A stretch of 13,981 nucleotides of DNA from CAYUEQ01 sp964443805 (GCA_964443805.1 CAYUEQ010000023.1:1-13981), one strand, 5' to 3'; shown: positions 7,054-13,407, counted from the first letter of the stretch. Program-made: numbers and translations. The notes: generated from the sequence alone by a model not told the origin.

Positions 7054-7797
7054 CTATATCAAAGAAGCTATTATCATTAATATAATACCACATATAATCC
7101 CGTAAAAAGATTGTTTCTTGTTTTCATCAAATATTATTTCTCTTAATAATTCAAAGAAAGTAATATATAAAGTCATACCAGTAGTTAAAGCTAATATAGC
7201 TCCAAGAATATAAATATCTAAATTATGTTCAAAAAACATTCCCATCAATCCACCAACAAAAGTTGATAAAACTAATATCGTAAAAATAATTACTCTACTT
7301 ATTTTTTTTCGATTAGATAATTCTAAACTACTTGATATTTGCATACCTAATGGGATGTTATGTAGTCCAACCGCAACTGCTAAAAGTATACCTGTTTTAA
7401 TACTACTAACAGCTCCCATGTAGATAAAAATACCTTCTACTAAATTGTGTAACACAATAGCTATCGTTGTAGTTAAACCAATATGAAATAAATGATTTTC
7501 ATTTTTTTCTTCTGTACGATGTTCTTTATGATTATGCTGATGAGTAAAACTATCTAAAAATCCAAATAGGGCAAATCCAAAAACAATAAAACCAAATATG
7601 ATGATATCTTTGTTAGGAAATTTTTCATATATTTCTAATACTTCAGGAATTAAATCAAATATAGTTATTCCTAATAATGTTATAAATGCTATTCCAATTG
7701 AAAATTGAAGCATATTTTCTTTTTCTTTAAAAGTCTTGGTGAGTAGATGACCGATAATAAAAAATAAACTAGCAAAAATAAGGATTAAAATTTTCAT
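7054..7797 (-). CDS. ZIP-family divalent metal transporter
   Basis: A 247-aa polytopic membrane protein with about eight predicted helices. ZIP signature motifs lie in the two metal-site helices: HNLVEGI (H117, N118, E121) and HNIPLGM (H146, N147). A histidine-rich loop, THQHNHKEH (about 85-93), between the third and fourth helices is the classic cytoplasmic metal-binding loop. Family members move Zn2+, Fe2+ or Mn2+ into the cytoplasm. The usual glutamate of the second motif (HNIPEG in ZupT-like proteins) is leucine here, which may alter the binuclear site or selectivity. ATG 7797 has GAAGGA about 7 nt upstream. The gene is 12 nt from the exported-protein gene upstream and 13 nt from the epimerase downstream. 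No Zur or Fur box was recognised at the operon promoter. Confidence 0.9.
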   Translation of the reverse strand: MKILILIFASLFFIIGHLLTKTFKEKENMLQFSIGIAFITLLGITIFDLIPEVLEIYEKFPNKDIIIFGFIVFGFALFGFLDSFTHQHNHKEHRTEEKNENHLFHIGLTTTIAIVLHNLVEGIFIYMGAVSSIKTGILLAVAVGLHNIPLGMQISSSLELSNRKKISRVIIFTILVLSTFVGGLMGMFFEHNLDIYILGAILALTTGMTLYITFFELLREIIFDENKKQSFYGIICGIILMIIASLI

Positions 7798-7809
7798 AGA
7801 TATTCCTTC

Positions 7810-8556
7810 TTATACTTGTCTTGCAAGAATTGATATTTTTGATGAAAAATTGTTTTCCATTAAATTGTTTTGATTGTTATCGGCAGTATTGGCATTTTTA
7901 TCATTTTCTAACCAAACTCTTACTCCTAAAAATTGTTTAGTGCCCTTAGTTAAAGATATTGAACTGTTATTAAGTCTTACTTTATTAGAAGCTTTAAATT
8001 CGTTACATTTATTACTATCATAATTAATAGAATCATCAACATCACAGAATCCAAAATGACTACTTGCTAATACTACTTCAGAAGATTCATTAACTGGTTT
8101 ATAACACTTATTCTCATCTGTTTCCCAGAAATGAATTCCCTCTGCATTATTACAACTAGATTGATTAGTTAAAGAACTATCAACTACAACATTATATTTA
8201 AGAAGCTCATAATGAAAATATTTAGTATATAAACTTTCACTTATTACTACTTCATCTAAACTTACATAATAATCAACATTATTTAGTGAACTGCTATCAG
8301 TTAAGCCAACTGAAAATAATGAAACATTAGCTTCGGTAGTTTTATTCTCGTTGTCAATTAAATTTCCATTAATCACCGAAATATATTTTGAATTAATAAA
8401 ATTCAAATCAAATTGTCCAGTACTCAAATTAACATCACTTGGGGTTCCAACTACTTGCAAAGTAAAATATGCATAGGTTACTCCTATAGTTACTACAATT
8501 ATTACTAGTACTATTATAATAGATTTTGCCAAACTAGTTCCTTGTCCTGTTTTCAT
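7810..8556 (-). CDS. Membrane-anchored or exported protein with N-terminal AYFT signal, possibly TasA/CalY-like
   Basis: 248 aa, first gene of the operon. A short basic start (MKTGQGTSLAKS) precedes one hydrophobic helix (about 12-28) ending in YAYFT (28-32). The remaining 215 residues are hydrophilic, rich in Ser, Asn and Asp and predicted mostly beta. The helix followed by A-Y-F resembles the SipW-type signal of TasA/CalY camelysin-like biofilm proteins, but the overall match is too weak to assert homology. Four cysteines (C135, C151, C171, C184) lie in the middle and could form two extracellular disulfides. GGAGG sits 6 nt before ATG 8556. It could be a pilin-like or matrix protein or a surface sensor; function unknown. 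Confidence 0.75.
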   Translation of the reverse strand: MKTGQGTSLAKSIIIVLVIIVVTIGVTYAYFTLQVVGTPSDVNLSTGQFDLNFINSKYISVINGNLIDNENKTTEANVSLFSVGLTDSSSLNNVDYYVSLDEVVISESLYTKYFHYELLKYNVVVDSSLTNQSSCNNAEGIHFWETDENKCYKPVNESSEVVLASSHFGFCDVDDSINYDSNKCNEFKASNKVRLNNSSISLTKGTKQFLGVRVWLENDKNANTADNNQNNLMENNFSSKISILARQV

Positions 8557-8580
8557 TGTATCCTCCCTATATTTATATTA

Positions 8581-8609
8581 ATTGTATAATAATTTCTAGC
8601 TTAAAGCAA
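8581..8609 (-). promoter_or_regulatory. Promoter of the five-gene operon
   Basis: On the minus strand TTGCTT (8609-8604) and TACAAT (8586-8581) are separated by exactly 17 bp. GGGAGG and ATG 8556 follow. It lies in the 77-nt gap after tsaD, so the operon need not depend on read-through from tsaD. Confidence 0.65.
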
Positions 8610-8633
8610 ATATTTATATTAGAACTTTACGTC

Positions 8634-9641
8634 TTAAAAGTACTTTGATTTACTTTTTGCATTTAATGTTAAATCACTAAAGTCTTCTCTTAAATACATC
8701 GGATATGCTGCAGCACCAATCATTGCAGCATTATCAGTACAATATTTAAATTCAGGTATTGACAAATTTATATTATATTTACTAGTTAATTTATCAAGCT
8801 CTTGTCTTAAATGACTATTAGCTGATACTCCACCTGCTACAATTACATGTTTAACTTTATATTTTTTAATAGCTAATTCAGTTTTATTAACTAAAGATTG
8901 AATAGCTACCTGTTGAAAACTACAAGCTAGATCAGCTTTATTAATTTCGTTACCTTTTTGTTTTTCGTTGTGCACTAAATTGATTACACTTGACTTTAAT
9001 CCACTAAAACTAAAATCTAAAGAATTATTATTCATCGGTACTGGTAGATTGTAAGTACTTTTACCTAACTTAGCGAGTCTTTCTATACTAGGACCACCTG
9101 GATAAGGTAAATCTAACACTCGAGCTATTTTATCAAATGCTTCACCTACTGCATCATCTAATGTTTTACCAACAACTTGAAAATCATAATCTTCTTTCAT
9201 TAAAACCAAATTACTATGACCACCACTAACAACTAATGCAATTAATGGATAGTTCATTTTATTGTTTAATGCGTTGGCATATATATGTCCAACCATATGA
9301 TTCACACCAATTAATGGCTTATTAAAGACAAAAGATAAAACTTTAGCACATTCTATACCAATTAATAAACTTCCAGTTAATCCAGGAAATGCAGTAACAG
9401 CAATAGCGTCGATATCATTTATAGACATTCCCGATTTGTTTAAAGTATCCTCTAATACCAATGTAATATTTTCTGTATGCATTCTTGATGCTATTTCTGG
9501 TACCACACCACCAAATTCAGCATGAGTATCCATTTGTGTCAAAATTGTTAAAGCTATTTCTTCAGTCCCGTTTTTAATAATAGCCATACTCGTTTCATCG
9601 CAAGATGTTTCTATAGCTAATATATAAATATCTTTTTTCAT
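8634..9641 (-). CDS. tsaD: TsaD, tRNA N6-threonylcarbamoyladenosine transferase subunit
   Basis: 335 aa, the normal length for TsaD (Kae1/Gcp). It is the catalytic subunit that transfers the threonylcarbamoyl group to A37 of ANN-decoding tRNAs, working with TsaB and TsaE. Visible landmarks are the ASKHA nucleotide-binding start AIETSCDETSMAI (9-21), metal ligands H115 and H119 in NHMVGHIYAN, VVSGGHSNL (137-145), VGEAFDKIARVLDLPYPGGP (165-184) and the third metal ligand D303 in CTDNAAMIG. ATG 9641 overlaps the rimI stop in an ATGA. It is the last gene of the tsaE-tsaB-rimI-tsaD operon; I see no strong terminator after it, only a promoter for the next operon. Confidence 0.98.
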   Translation of the reverse strand: MKKDIYILAIETSCDETSMAIIKNGTEEIALTILTQMDTHAEFGGVVPEIASRMHTENITLVLEDTLNKSGMSINDIDAIAVTAFPGLTGSLLIGIECAKVLSFVFNKPLIGVNHMVGHIYANALNNKMNYPLIALVVSGGHSNLVLMKEDYDFQVVGKTLDDAVGEAFDKIARVLDLPYPGGPSIERLAKLGKSTYNLPVPMNNNSLDFSFSGLKSSVINLVHNEKQKGNEINKADLACSFQQVAIQSLVNKTELAIKKYKVKHVIVAGGVSANSHLRQELDKLTSKYNINLSIPEFKYCTDNAAMIGAAAYPMYLREDFSDLTLNAKSKSKYF

Positions 9642-10063
9642 CCTATCTTTCTTCCCATCACATATGCATCTTGATCGCCATAATAATTATTTCTTTTGTT
9701 GACAATTTCAAAACCAAATAATTCATATAATTTAATCGCTCCATGATTATTAACATTAACTTCTAAAGTCATTAATTTAACATCAGTAGTTAATTCTGAT
9801 AACAAATAATCAATTAAACTACTAGCAACTTTCTGACGACGATGTTTATGATCAACAACTATATTAATTATATCAACAATTTCATATAAAACAGTTGCAT
9901 GTAAAAAACCAATAACATTAGCATCTTCTTCATAAACAATAACTAGTGAAATAGGTTCATTGATAATTTCATTCATTTTAAAATAGTCAGTAAACTTTTT
10001 ATTTATTACTGTGCCTAATTCATTTATCATAGGGATATCGTATAATTCTGCTTTTCTAATCAT
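9638..10063 (-). CDS. rimI: RimI, ribosomal protein S18-alanine N-acetyltransferase
   Basis: A 141-aa GNAT acetyltransferase. The acetyl-CoA-binding motif A is DHKHRRQKVASSLIDYLL (71-88). It is followed by LEVNVNNHGAIKLYELFGFEIVNKRNNYY, the conserved RimI segment with the N-x4-A-x3-Y-x3-GF pattern. RimI acetylates the N-terminal alanine of ribosomal protein S18, and the gene commonly sits with tsaB and tsaD in Bacillota, which supports the specific call over a generic GNAT. ATG 10063 overlaps the tsaB stop and its own stop overlaps the tsaD start, both as ATGA, so all three are translationally coupled. Confidence 0.93.
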   Translation of the reverse strand: MIRKAELYDIPMINELGTVINKKFTDYFKMNEIINEPISLVIVYEEDANVIGFLHATVLYEIVDIINIVVDHKHRRQKVASSLIDYLLSELTTDVKLMTLEVNVNNHGAIKLYELFGFEIVNKRNNYYGDQDAYVMGRKIG

Positions 10064-10623
10064 TTCTCCACCCCTATTTTTTTAATATATAATGGTTTAA
10101 TTCCATGAGGATTAACATGAACAATATCTTTACTTAAAATATAAATTTTTTCATAATCAATACTAATGTTTTCATCTATAAAAGCATATTCTTCTTTTAA
10201 TTTTAACTTCTTAGCACTTACATAGTAATAATCACTAACTTTTTTTGATTCATTAAATAAACCAACATAGTATCCTTTTGGATCTGCTATACAAATTTGT
10301 TTTTTATCACTAGTACTACTACTTGCTAATAAAACATGAAAATAATCGATTACTTTTATTTTAATTTTTAAAACATATGCCAATGTTTTAGCAACAGTAA
10401 TTCCAATTCTAATTCCAGTAAAACTACCAGGACCATCGATAACTATAATCTCATTTAAATCTTTTTGTTCAATTTTTTCATCACTCATCAACTCACTAAT
10501 TAATGGCATCAAAACAGAACTATGATTTTCACTAGTTTTTTCTTTTACACATATAATTTTTTCGTTTTTATATAAAGCAACGACTACTTTCTTACTGTGA
10601 GTATCAATAAATAGTGTATACAT
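10060..10623 (-). CDS. tsaB: TsaB, t6A biosynthesis scaffold protein
   Basis: 187 aa. TsaB (YeaZ) is a TsaD paralogue without catalysis that dimerises with TsaD and helps recruit TsaE. The start MYTLFIDTHSKKVVVALYK and the central GPGSFTGIRIGITVAKTLAYVL (about 64-85) are diagnostic. The C-terminal half is short and poorly conserved compared with E. coli TsaB (about 230 aa), which is common in small-genome Bacillota. ATG 10623 follows GGGAGG, 25 nt after the tsaE stop. The gene overlaps rimI by 4 nt. Confidence 0.95.
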   Translation of the reverse strand: MYTLFIDTHSKKVVVALYKNEKIICVKEKTSENHSSVLMPLISELMSDEKIEQKDLNEIIVIDGPGSFTGIRIGITVAKTLAYVLKIKIKVIDYFHVLLASSSTSDKKQICIADPKGYYVGLFNESKKVSDYYYVSAKKLKLKEEYAFIDENISIDYEKIYILSKDIVHVNPHGIKPLYIKKIGVEK

Positions 10624-10648
10624 TAAAACCCTCCCACTACTTTAAAAA

Positions 10649-11101
10649 TTATAATACACTAGCACATAATTCTTCGTATTTTTCTCCATATGGCGTAATA
10701 ACTAATATTCTTTTGTTTTCATCGATAATATTAAACTTAATTTCTAATCTTTCTTCTGGCAATGCATCTTTTATAATTTCTGCCCATTCTATAATAGTTA
10801 CCGCCGTTTTACTAAAGTATTCTTCAAATTCTTCAACATTTGCATCTTTGTCTAAACGATATACGTCCATATGATATAAAGGTAATTCTCCGTTATTATA
10901 TTCTTTTACTAAATTAAAAGTTGGAGAAGTAATTGTATCATCGATACCTAAAGCTTCAGCAAAACCTTTAACAAAAACAGTTTTACCACTACCTAATTCT
11001 CCATCCAAACAAATTACCATTTCGGGAAATTTTTCTGACTCAATATTTTGTGCCAATTCTAATGTATCTTCTACTGATCTAGAAGTATATTTATAATTCA
11101 T
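10649..11101 (-). CDS. tsaE: TsaE, t6A biosynthesis ATPase
   Basis: 150 aa, first gene of the operon. TsaE (YjeE) is a P-loop ATPase that binds the TsaB-TsaD heterodimer and resets it during t6A synthesis. Walker A GELGSGKT spans 34-41. The switch region is TSPTFNLVKEYNN, then LYHMDVYRLD, and the conserved EWAEII at about 105-110. ATG 11101 follows AAAGGAG with good spacing. The partner enzyme TsaC/Sua5, which makes threonylcarbamoyl-AMP, is not in this window. Confidence 0.97.
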   Translation of the reverse strand: MNYKYTSRSVEDTLELAQNIESEKFPEMVICLDGELGSGKTVFVKGFAEALGIDDTITSPTFNLVKEYNNGELPLYHMDVYRLDKDANVEEFEEYFSKTAVTIIEWAEIIKDALPEERLEIKFNIIDENKRILVITPYGEKYEELCASVL

Positions 11102-11127
11102 GACATTATCTCCTTTTTCTAATATTT

Positions 11128-11156
11128 AATATAACAAAGATTGAACTTAGATACAA
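11128..11156 (-). promoter_or_regulatory. Promoter of the tsaE-tsaB-rimI-tsaD operon
   Basis: On the minus strand TTGTAT (11156-11151), a 17-bp spacer and TATATT (11133-11128), with a TGT extension just before the -10. It is followed by AAAGGAG and the tsaE ATG. A 7-bp inverted repeat, AAGATTG (11137-11143) with CAATCTT (11154-11160), spans the spacer and -35 and could be an operator. Confidence 0.65.
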
Positions 11157-11160
11157 TCTT

Positions 11161-11367
11161 ATAGTTAAATTTAAGTGTATACTTTACTTCTTATTTTTAT
11201 CAATAAAGTTTTTCTTATAACACTAAAATTATTATTACCATTTCAATTTGTTTTACACATTTTTACTTTTCAAACAAATAAAATAGAATGTAAAAACATA
11301 TTTAAATTTATAATAATAGTATATCACGAAGTAAAATAAATAAAAATATACTTGGTACATCTTAATG
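11161..11367. other. AT-rich intergenic stretch between divergent operons
   Basis: This is most of the 289-nt divergent gap between tsaE and the membrane regulator gene. It contains no open frame with a ribosome site, no tRNA-like fold and no strong terminator. Several weak TATAAT-like words occur, as expected from base composition. I assign nothing in it beyond the two flanking promoters. Confidence 0.5.
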
Positions 11368-11376
11368 TGCTATAAT
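11368..11376 (+). promoter_or_regulatory. Extended -10 promoter of the AgrB-like/HTH gene
   Basis: TGCTATAAT is a perfect TG-n-TATAAT extended -10; no good -35 at 16-18 bp. Initiation near 11383 would leave only about 8 nt before ATG 11391, so the message would be nearly leaderless if that start is used, or have about 32 nt of leader if translation begins at ATG 11415. Confidence 0.6.
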
Positions 11377-11390
11377 TTAATTGGTAAATT

Positions 11391-12749
11391 ATGTCAAAAG
11401 TAAGTGTGATTAGTATGAGAAACAGTATAAAAAATAAATTCAAAGTATCAGAAAAAGAAAAATTATTGCTTGTAAAATCTTTGTTGAAAGTAACAACAAT
11501 ATTAATTTCTATAAGTGCTATCTTAAAATTTTTGGGTTTAGATATATTTGGAGCTGAAAGCAGTAATAAAATTTTATCACCTATAATGAATTTTTTAGAT
11601 ACCAAAAATTTAACTTTTTTTGTATCTCAAATTTTTATTTTTATTGAATATTTCATAATATTTAGATTATCATGTAAAAACAAAAACACTAAAATTTATT
11701 ATCTCGCCGCTTTGTCAACTACCTTATACACTGCTATAATCCAATATTATATGTTTAATGTCCTAAAGCTTTTTAATTCCCCATGGGGAAGAAGTATATA
11801 CTTATTTATTACTTTACTGCTTTTAGTGATAACCACTTTAATAATAGATTTAAAAGAAAAGAATAAAAATAAAGAAAAAATGAATTTAATAAAAAAAATT
11901 ATTAAAAACATGTGGTATAAACTAAAAAGACTTCTATATGTTTCTGGATTAGCAATTGTTTATCAATTTTTAGCAATGTTTCTTAGAAATATTACTTATC
12001 AACAATCTTATGAGAGTTTATATTATTTTTTATTAGAATTCGATTATATTATTTTGCTTCTAATTACTTATTATATATTTTTAAAAAAAGAAACAAATAT
12101 TAAATTAAAAATGAAATTTGAATTTAACTTTATTGATTTTTTAAATAAATTGCCAACCAAAAATGAATTAAAAGATATTTTTGATAGACTTAAAATTAAA
12201 AATCAAAAATTTAAACATGCCAAAAAAAGTGATAAAATTTTTACTATAATATACATTATTTTATTTACCCTATCGGAATTGTTTAATTTATCTATAATAA
12301 TTTTTGTAGCATATTTAAATCACACGATAATAGAATGTTTATTTATAATTACTTCATTTTTTATAACTAGAAAAGTTTTTGGAGCTTTTCATTTAGATTC
12401 CGCTATTAAATGTTGGTTAGTATCTAACATATCATTCTATATTTTAAATAAATTAACTTTATCAATTACTTTTTCTTTTGTAGTACCTGTTTTTTTTGGT
12501 ATACTTCTTGCGTTTATAACAAGTAAATTTATTAAAAAGAATAATTATTCGCTATATCGTGGTATTCCAAAAGAAGATTTATTGATTATTGCAAAAAACA
12601 CTAATTTAAATAAAATTGAAACTAGTATTATATTAGATTTTTATACTAATAGATTTAGTATAGATAAATTAGCTATTAAATATCACTATTCCGATAGAAG
12701 TATTAAAAGAATAAAGTCAAAAGCATTACAAAAAATAAATAATTATTGA
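11391..12749 (+). CDS. Polytopic membrane protein: AgrB-like peptidase domain fused to C-terminal HTH
   Basis: 452 aa. I recognise no family for the whole protein. Residues 1-235 hold about six hydrophobic helices, then a charged linker (about 236-280). Residues 281-380 form a second membrane block containing RKVFGAFHLDSAIKCWLVSN. Its G331, H334 and C341 (His-x6-Cys) match the catalytic motif of AgrB, the membrane cysteine endopeptidase that cuts and cyclises AgrD pheromone precursors. Residues 390-452 are soluble and basic; ILDFYTNRFSIDKLAIKYHYSDRSIKRIKSKAL reads as a sigma-70 region 4-type helix-turn-helix. A 29-codon peptide gene follows 59 nt downstream, echoing agrBD order. Start uncertain: ATG 11391 has no ribosome site; ATG 11415 has a weak one. 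It could instead be a membrane-bound transcription factor without protease activity. Confidence 0.7.
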   Translation: MSKVSVISMRNSIKNKFKVSEKEKLLLVKSLLKVTTILISISAILKFLGLDIFGAESSNKILSPIMNFLDTKNLTFFVSQIFIFIEYFIIFRLSCKNKNTKIYYLAALSTTLYTAIIQYYMFNVLKLFNSPWGRSIYLFITLLLLVITTLIIDLKEKNKNKEKMNLIKKIIKNMWYKLKRLLYVSGLAIVYQFLAMFLRNITYQQSYESLYYFLLEFDYIILLLITYYIFLKKETNIKLKMKFEFNFIDFLNKLPTKNELKDIFDRLKIKNQKFKHAKKSDKIFTIIYIILFTLSELFNLSIIIFVAYLNHTIIECLFIITSFFITRKVFGAFHLDSAIKCWLVSNISFYILNKLTLSITFSFVVPVFFGILLAFITSKFIKKNNYSLYRGIPKEDLLIIAKNTNLNKIETSIILDFYTNRFSIDKLAIKYHYSDRSIKRIKSKALQKINNY

Positions 12750-12751
12750 TG

Positions 12752-12780
12752 TTGGCACTTTTTGTCCTCTTCTTTATGAT
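12752..12780 (+). promoter_or_regulatory. Near-consensus promoter of the small peptide gene
   Basis: TTGGCA (12752-12757), 17-bp spacer, TATGAT (12775-12780). Each box differs from consensus by one base, making this the best sigma-70-type promoter in the window. It begins 3 nt after the membrane gene's stop and drives the 29-codon ORF separately. Confidence 0.8.
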
Positions 12781-12808
12781 AAATTAAAATCAGTAAAGGA
12801 GGTATATT

Positions 12809-12898
12809 ATGTGGATTGGATTACCAAGTTTATTCTTCTTTGGACCTAAAGATCATTGGAAAAAAATTGCTGAAAAAATTGCGAAAAAATTTGATTAA
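12809..12898 (+). CDS. 29-aa peptide, candidate cyclic-lactone signal precursor or membrane-active peptide
   Basis: Translates as MWIGLPSLFFFG then PKDHWKKIAEKIAKKFD. A perfect AAAGGAGG ends 6 nt before the ATG, and a strong promoter lies just upstream, so this is a real gene despite its size. The hydrophobic front has Pro6-Ser7-Leu-Phe-Phe-Phe11; Ser7 to Phe11 would give a five-membered ring like serine-lactone variants of staphylococcal autoinducing peptides. Gly12-Pro13 could mark the cleavage site. Residues 14-29 form a cationic amphipathic helix (W17, I20, I24, F28 on one face). It lacks cysteine and the usual AgrD N-terminal helix. Alternatives are a phenol-soluble-modulin-like peptide, a leaderless bacteriocin or a small toxin. 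Position directly after an AgrB-like gene favours a processed signal. Confidence 0.7.
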   Translation: MWIGLPSLFFFGPKDHWKKIAEKIAKKFD

Positions 12899-12918
12899 TA
12901 CTATAGAAAGTGATTTAA

Positions 12919-13167
12919 ATGACTAACGATTCAAAAACAATTGATAATAACTTAAATGAATTAATAGTTCATAGAATAAAAGGAATATGTGAAGAAAAGA
13001 ATATTACCGCTTATAGATTAGCTAAATTATCTAATCTACATAGAAGTACATTGTCATGGCTTCTAAACGAAAGTTATAATAATATAAAGACATCTACAAT
13101 TGTTAAAATATGTTATGGACTGAATATAACAATTGCTGATTTCTTTAATCATCCATCATTTCGTTAA
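12919..13167 (+). CDS. Small XRE/Cro-type HTH transcriptional regulator
   Basis: 82 aa, essentially one Cro/C1 DNA-binding domain. LIVHRIKGICEEKNITAYRLAKLSNLHRSTLSWLLN gives helix 1 and the helix-turn-helix (about 31-50), followed by the family's last helices KTSTIVKICYGLNITIADFF. There is no peptide-sensing TPR or other effector domain, so it probably responds through a partner or acts as a simple repressor. ATG 12919 is preceded by GAAAGTG at good spacing and lies 20 nt after the peptide gene, so both should share the TTGGCA promoter transcript. A terminator follows the stop. Likely targets are its own promoter and the peptide gene; this is inference. Confidence 0.9.
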   Translation: MTNDSKTIDNNLNELIVHRIKGICEEKNITAYRLAKLSNLHRSTLSWLLNESYNNIKTSTIVKICYGLNITIADFFNHPSFR

Positions 13168-13192
13168 AAGGACTTGCATATTCCTTTTTTTT
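13166..13192 (+). terminator. Rho-independent terminator after the XRE gene
   Basis: AAAAGGA (13166-13172) pairs with TCCTTTT (13182-13188) around a 9-nt loop, continuing into a T-run. The left arm overlaps the stop codon and closes the peptide-XRE transcript. Confidence 0.8.
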
Positions 13193-13202
13193 AGTGTATA
13201 TT
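13174..13202 (+). promoter_or_regulatory. Promoter of the 39-aa gene, overlapping the terminator loop
   Basis: TTGCAT (13174-13179), 17-bp spacer, TATATT (13197-13202). The -35 lies in the loop of the preceding terminator. A 7-bp inverted repeat, TACAATA (13208-13214) with TATTGTA (13231-13237), sits just downstream and could be an operator or leader hairpin. Confidence 0.5.
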
Positions 13203-13252
13203 TTTATTACAATAGCACATTACAGTGGAATATTGTAGATGAGGTGTTAGAT

Positions 13253-13372
13253 ATGTTAACAATTGAATTATCTGATGAACATAAAATAACAATTACTATT
13301 CCAAAAGAAAAAAGTTATATTATTAAACAAGACGATGAAGGAAACATTACTATTAAACAAAACAAAAAATAA
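13253..13372 (+). CDS. Small 39-aa protein of unknown function
   Basis: MLTIELSDEHKITITIPKEK and then SYIIKQDDEGNITIKQNKK: alternating hydrophobic and charged residues that suggest a small beta hairpin or sheet, with no cysteine and no membrane segment. ATG 13253 has GAGGTG 6 nt upstream. The frame is open further back to 13133, but that part overlaps the XRE gene and terminator, lacks a ribosome site and reads as noise, so the short start is preferred. It has its own promoter and faces a convergent small gene. I do not recognise it; its position near the XRE gene may be chance. Confidence 0.65.
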   Translation: MLTIELSDEHKITITIPKEKSYIIKQDDEGNITIKQNKK

Positions 13373-13407
13373 AAAAAGAAATTATTTATAGAATATTTTC
13401 TTTTTTT
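13371..13407. terminator. Weak bidirectional terminator between convergent small genes
   Basis: Seven As, G and three As (13371-13381) pair with three Ts, C and seven Ts (13397-13407) in an 11-bp, almost all A-T stem with a 15-nt loop. Both strands run into T-rich sequence. The stem overlaps the ends of both flanking genes. Confidence 0.45.

Noticed and set aside
10614..10874. Plus-strand 86-codon open frame inside tsaE
   Set aside because: Antisense to tsaE; low-complexity Ser/Ile translation typical of a shadow frame.
11324..11605. Minus-strand 93-codon open frame over the start of the membrane regulator
   Set aside because: No ribosome site, and it is antisense to a longer frame with a promoter and coherent domains.
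13133..13252. N-terminal extension of the 39-aa gene
   Set aside because: It overlaps the XRE gene and its terminator, has no ribosome site and reads as unstructured hydrophobic translation; ATG 13253 has GAGGTG at good spacing.
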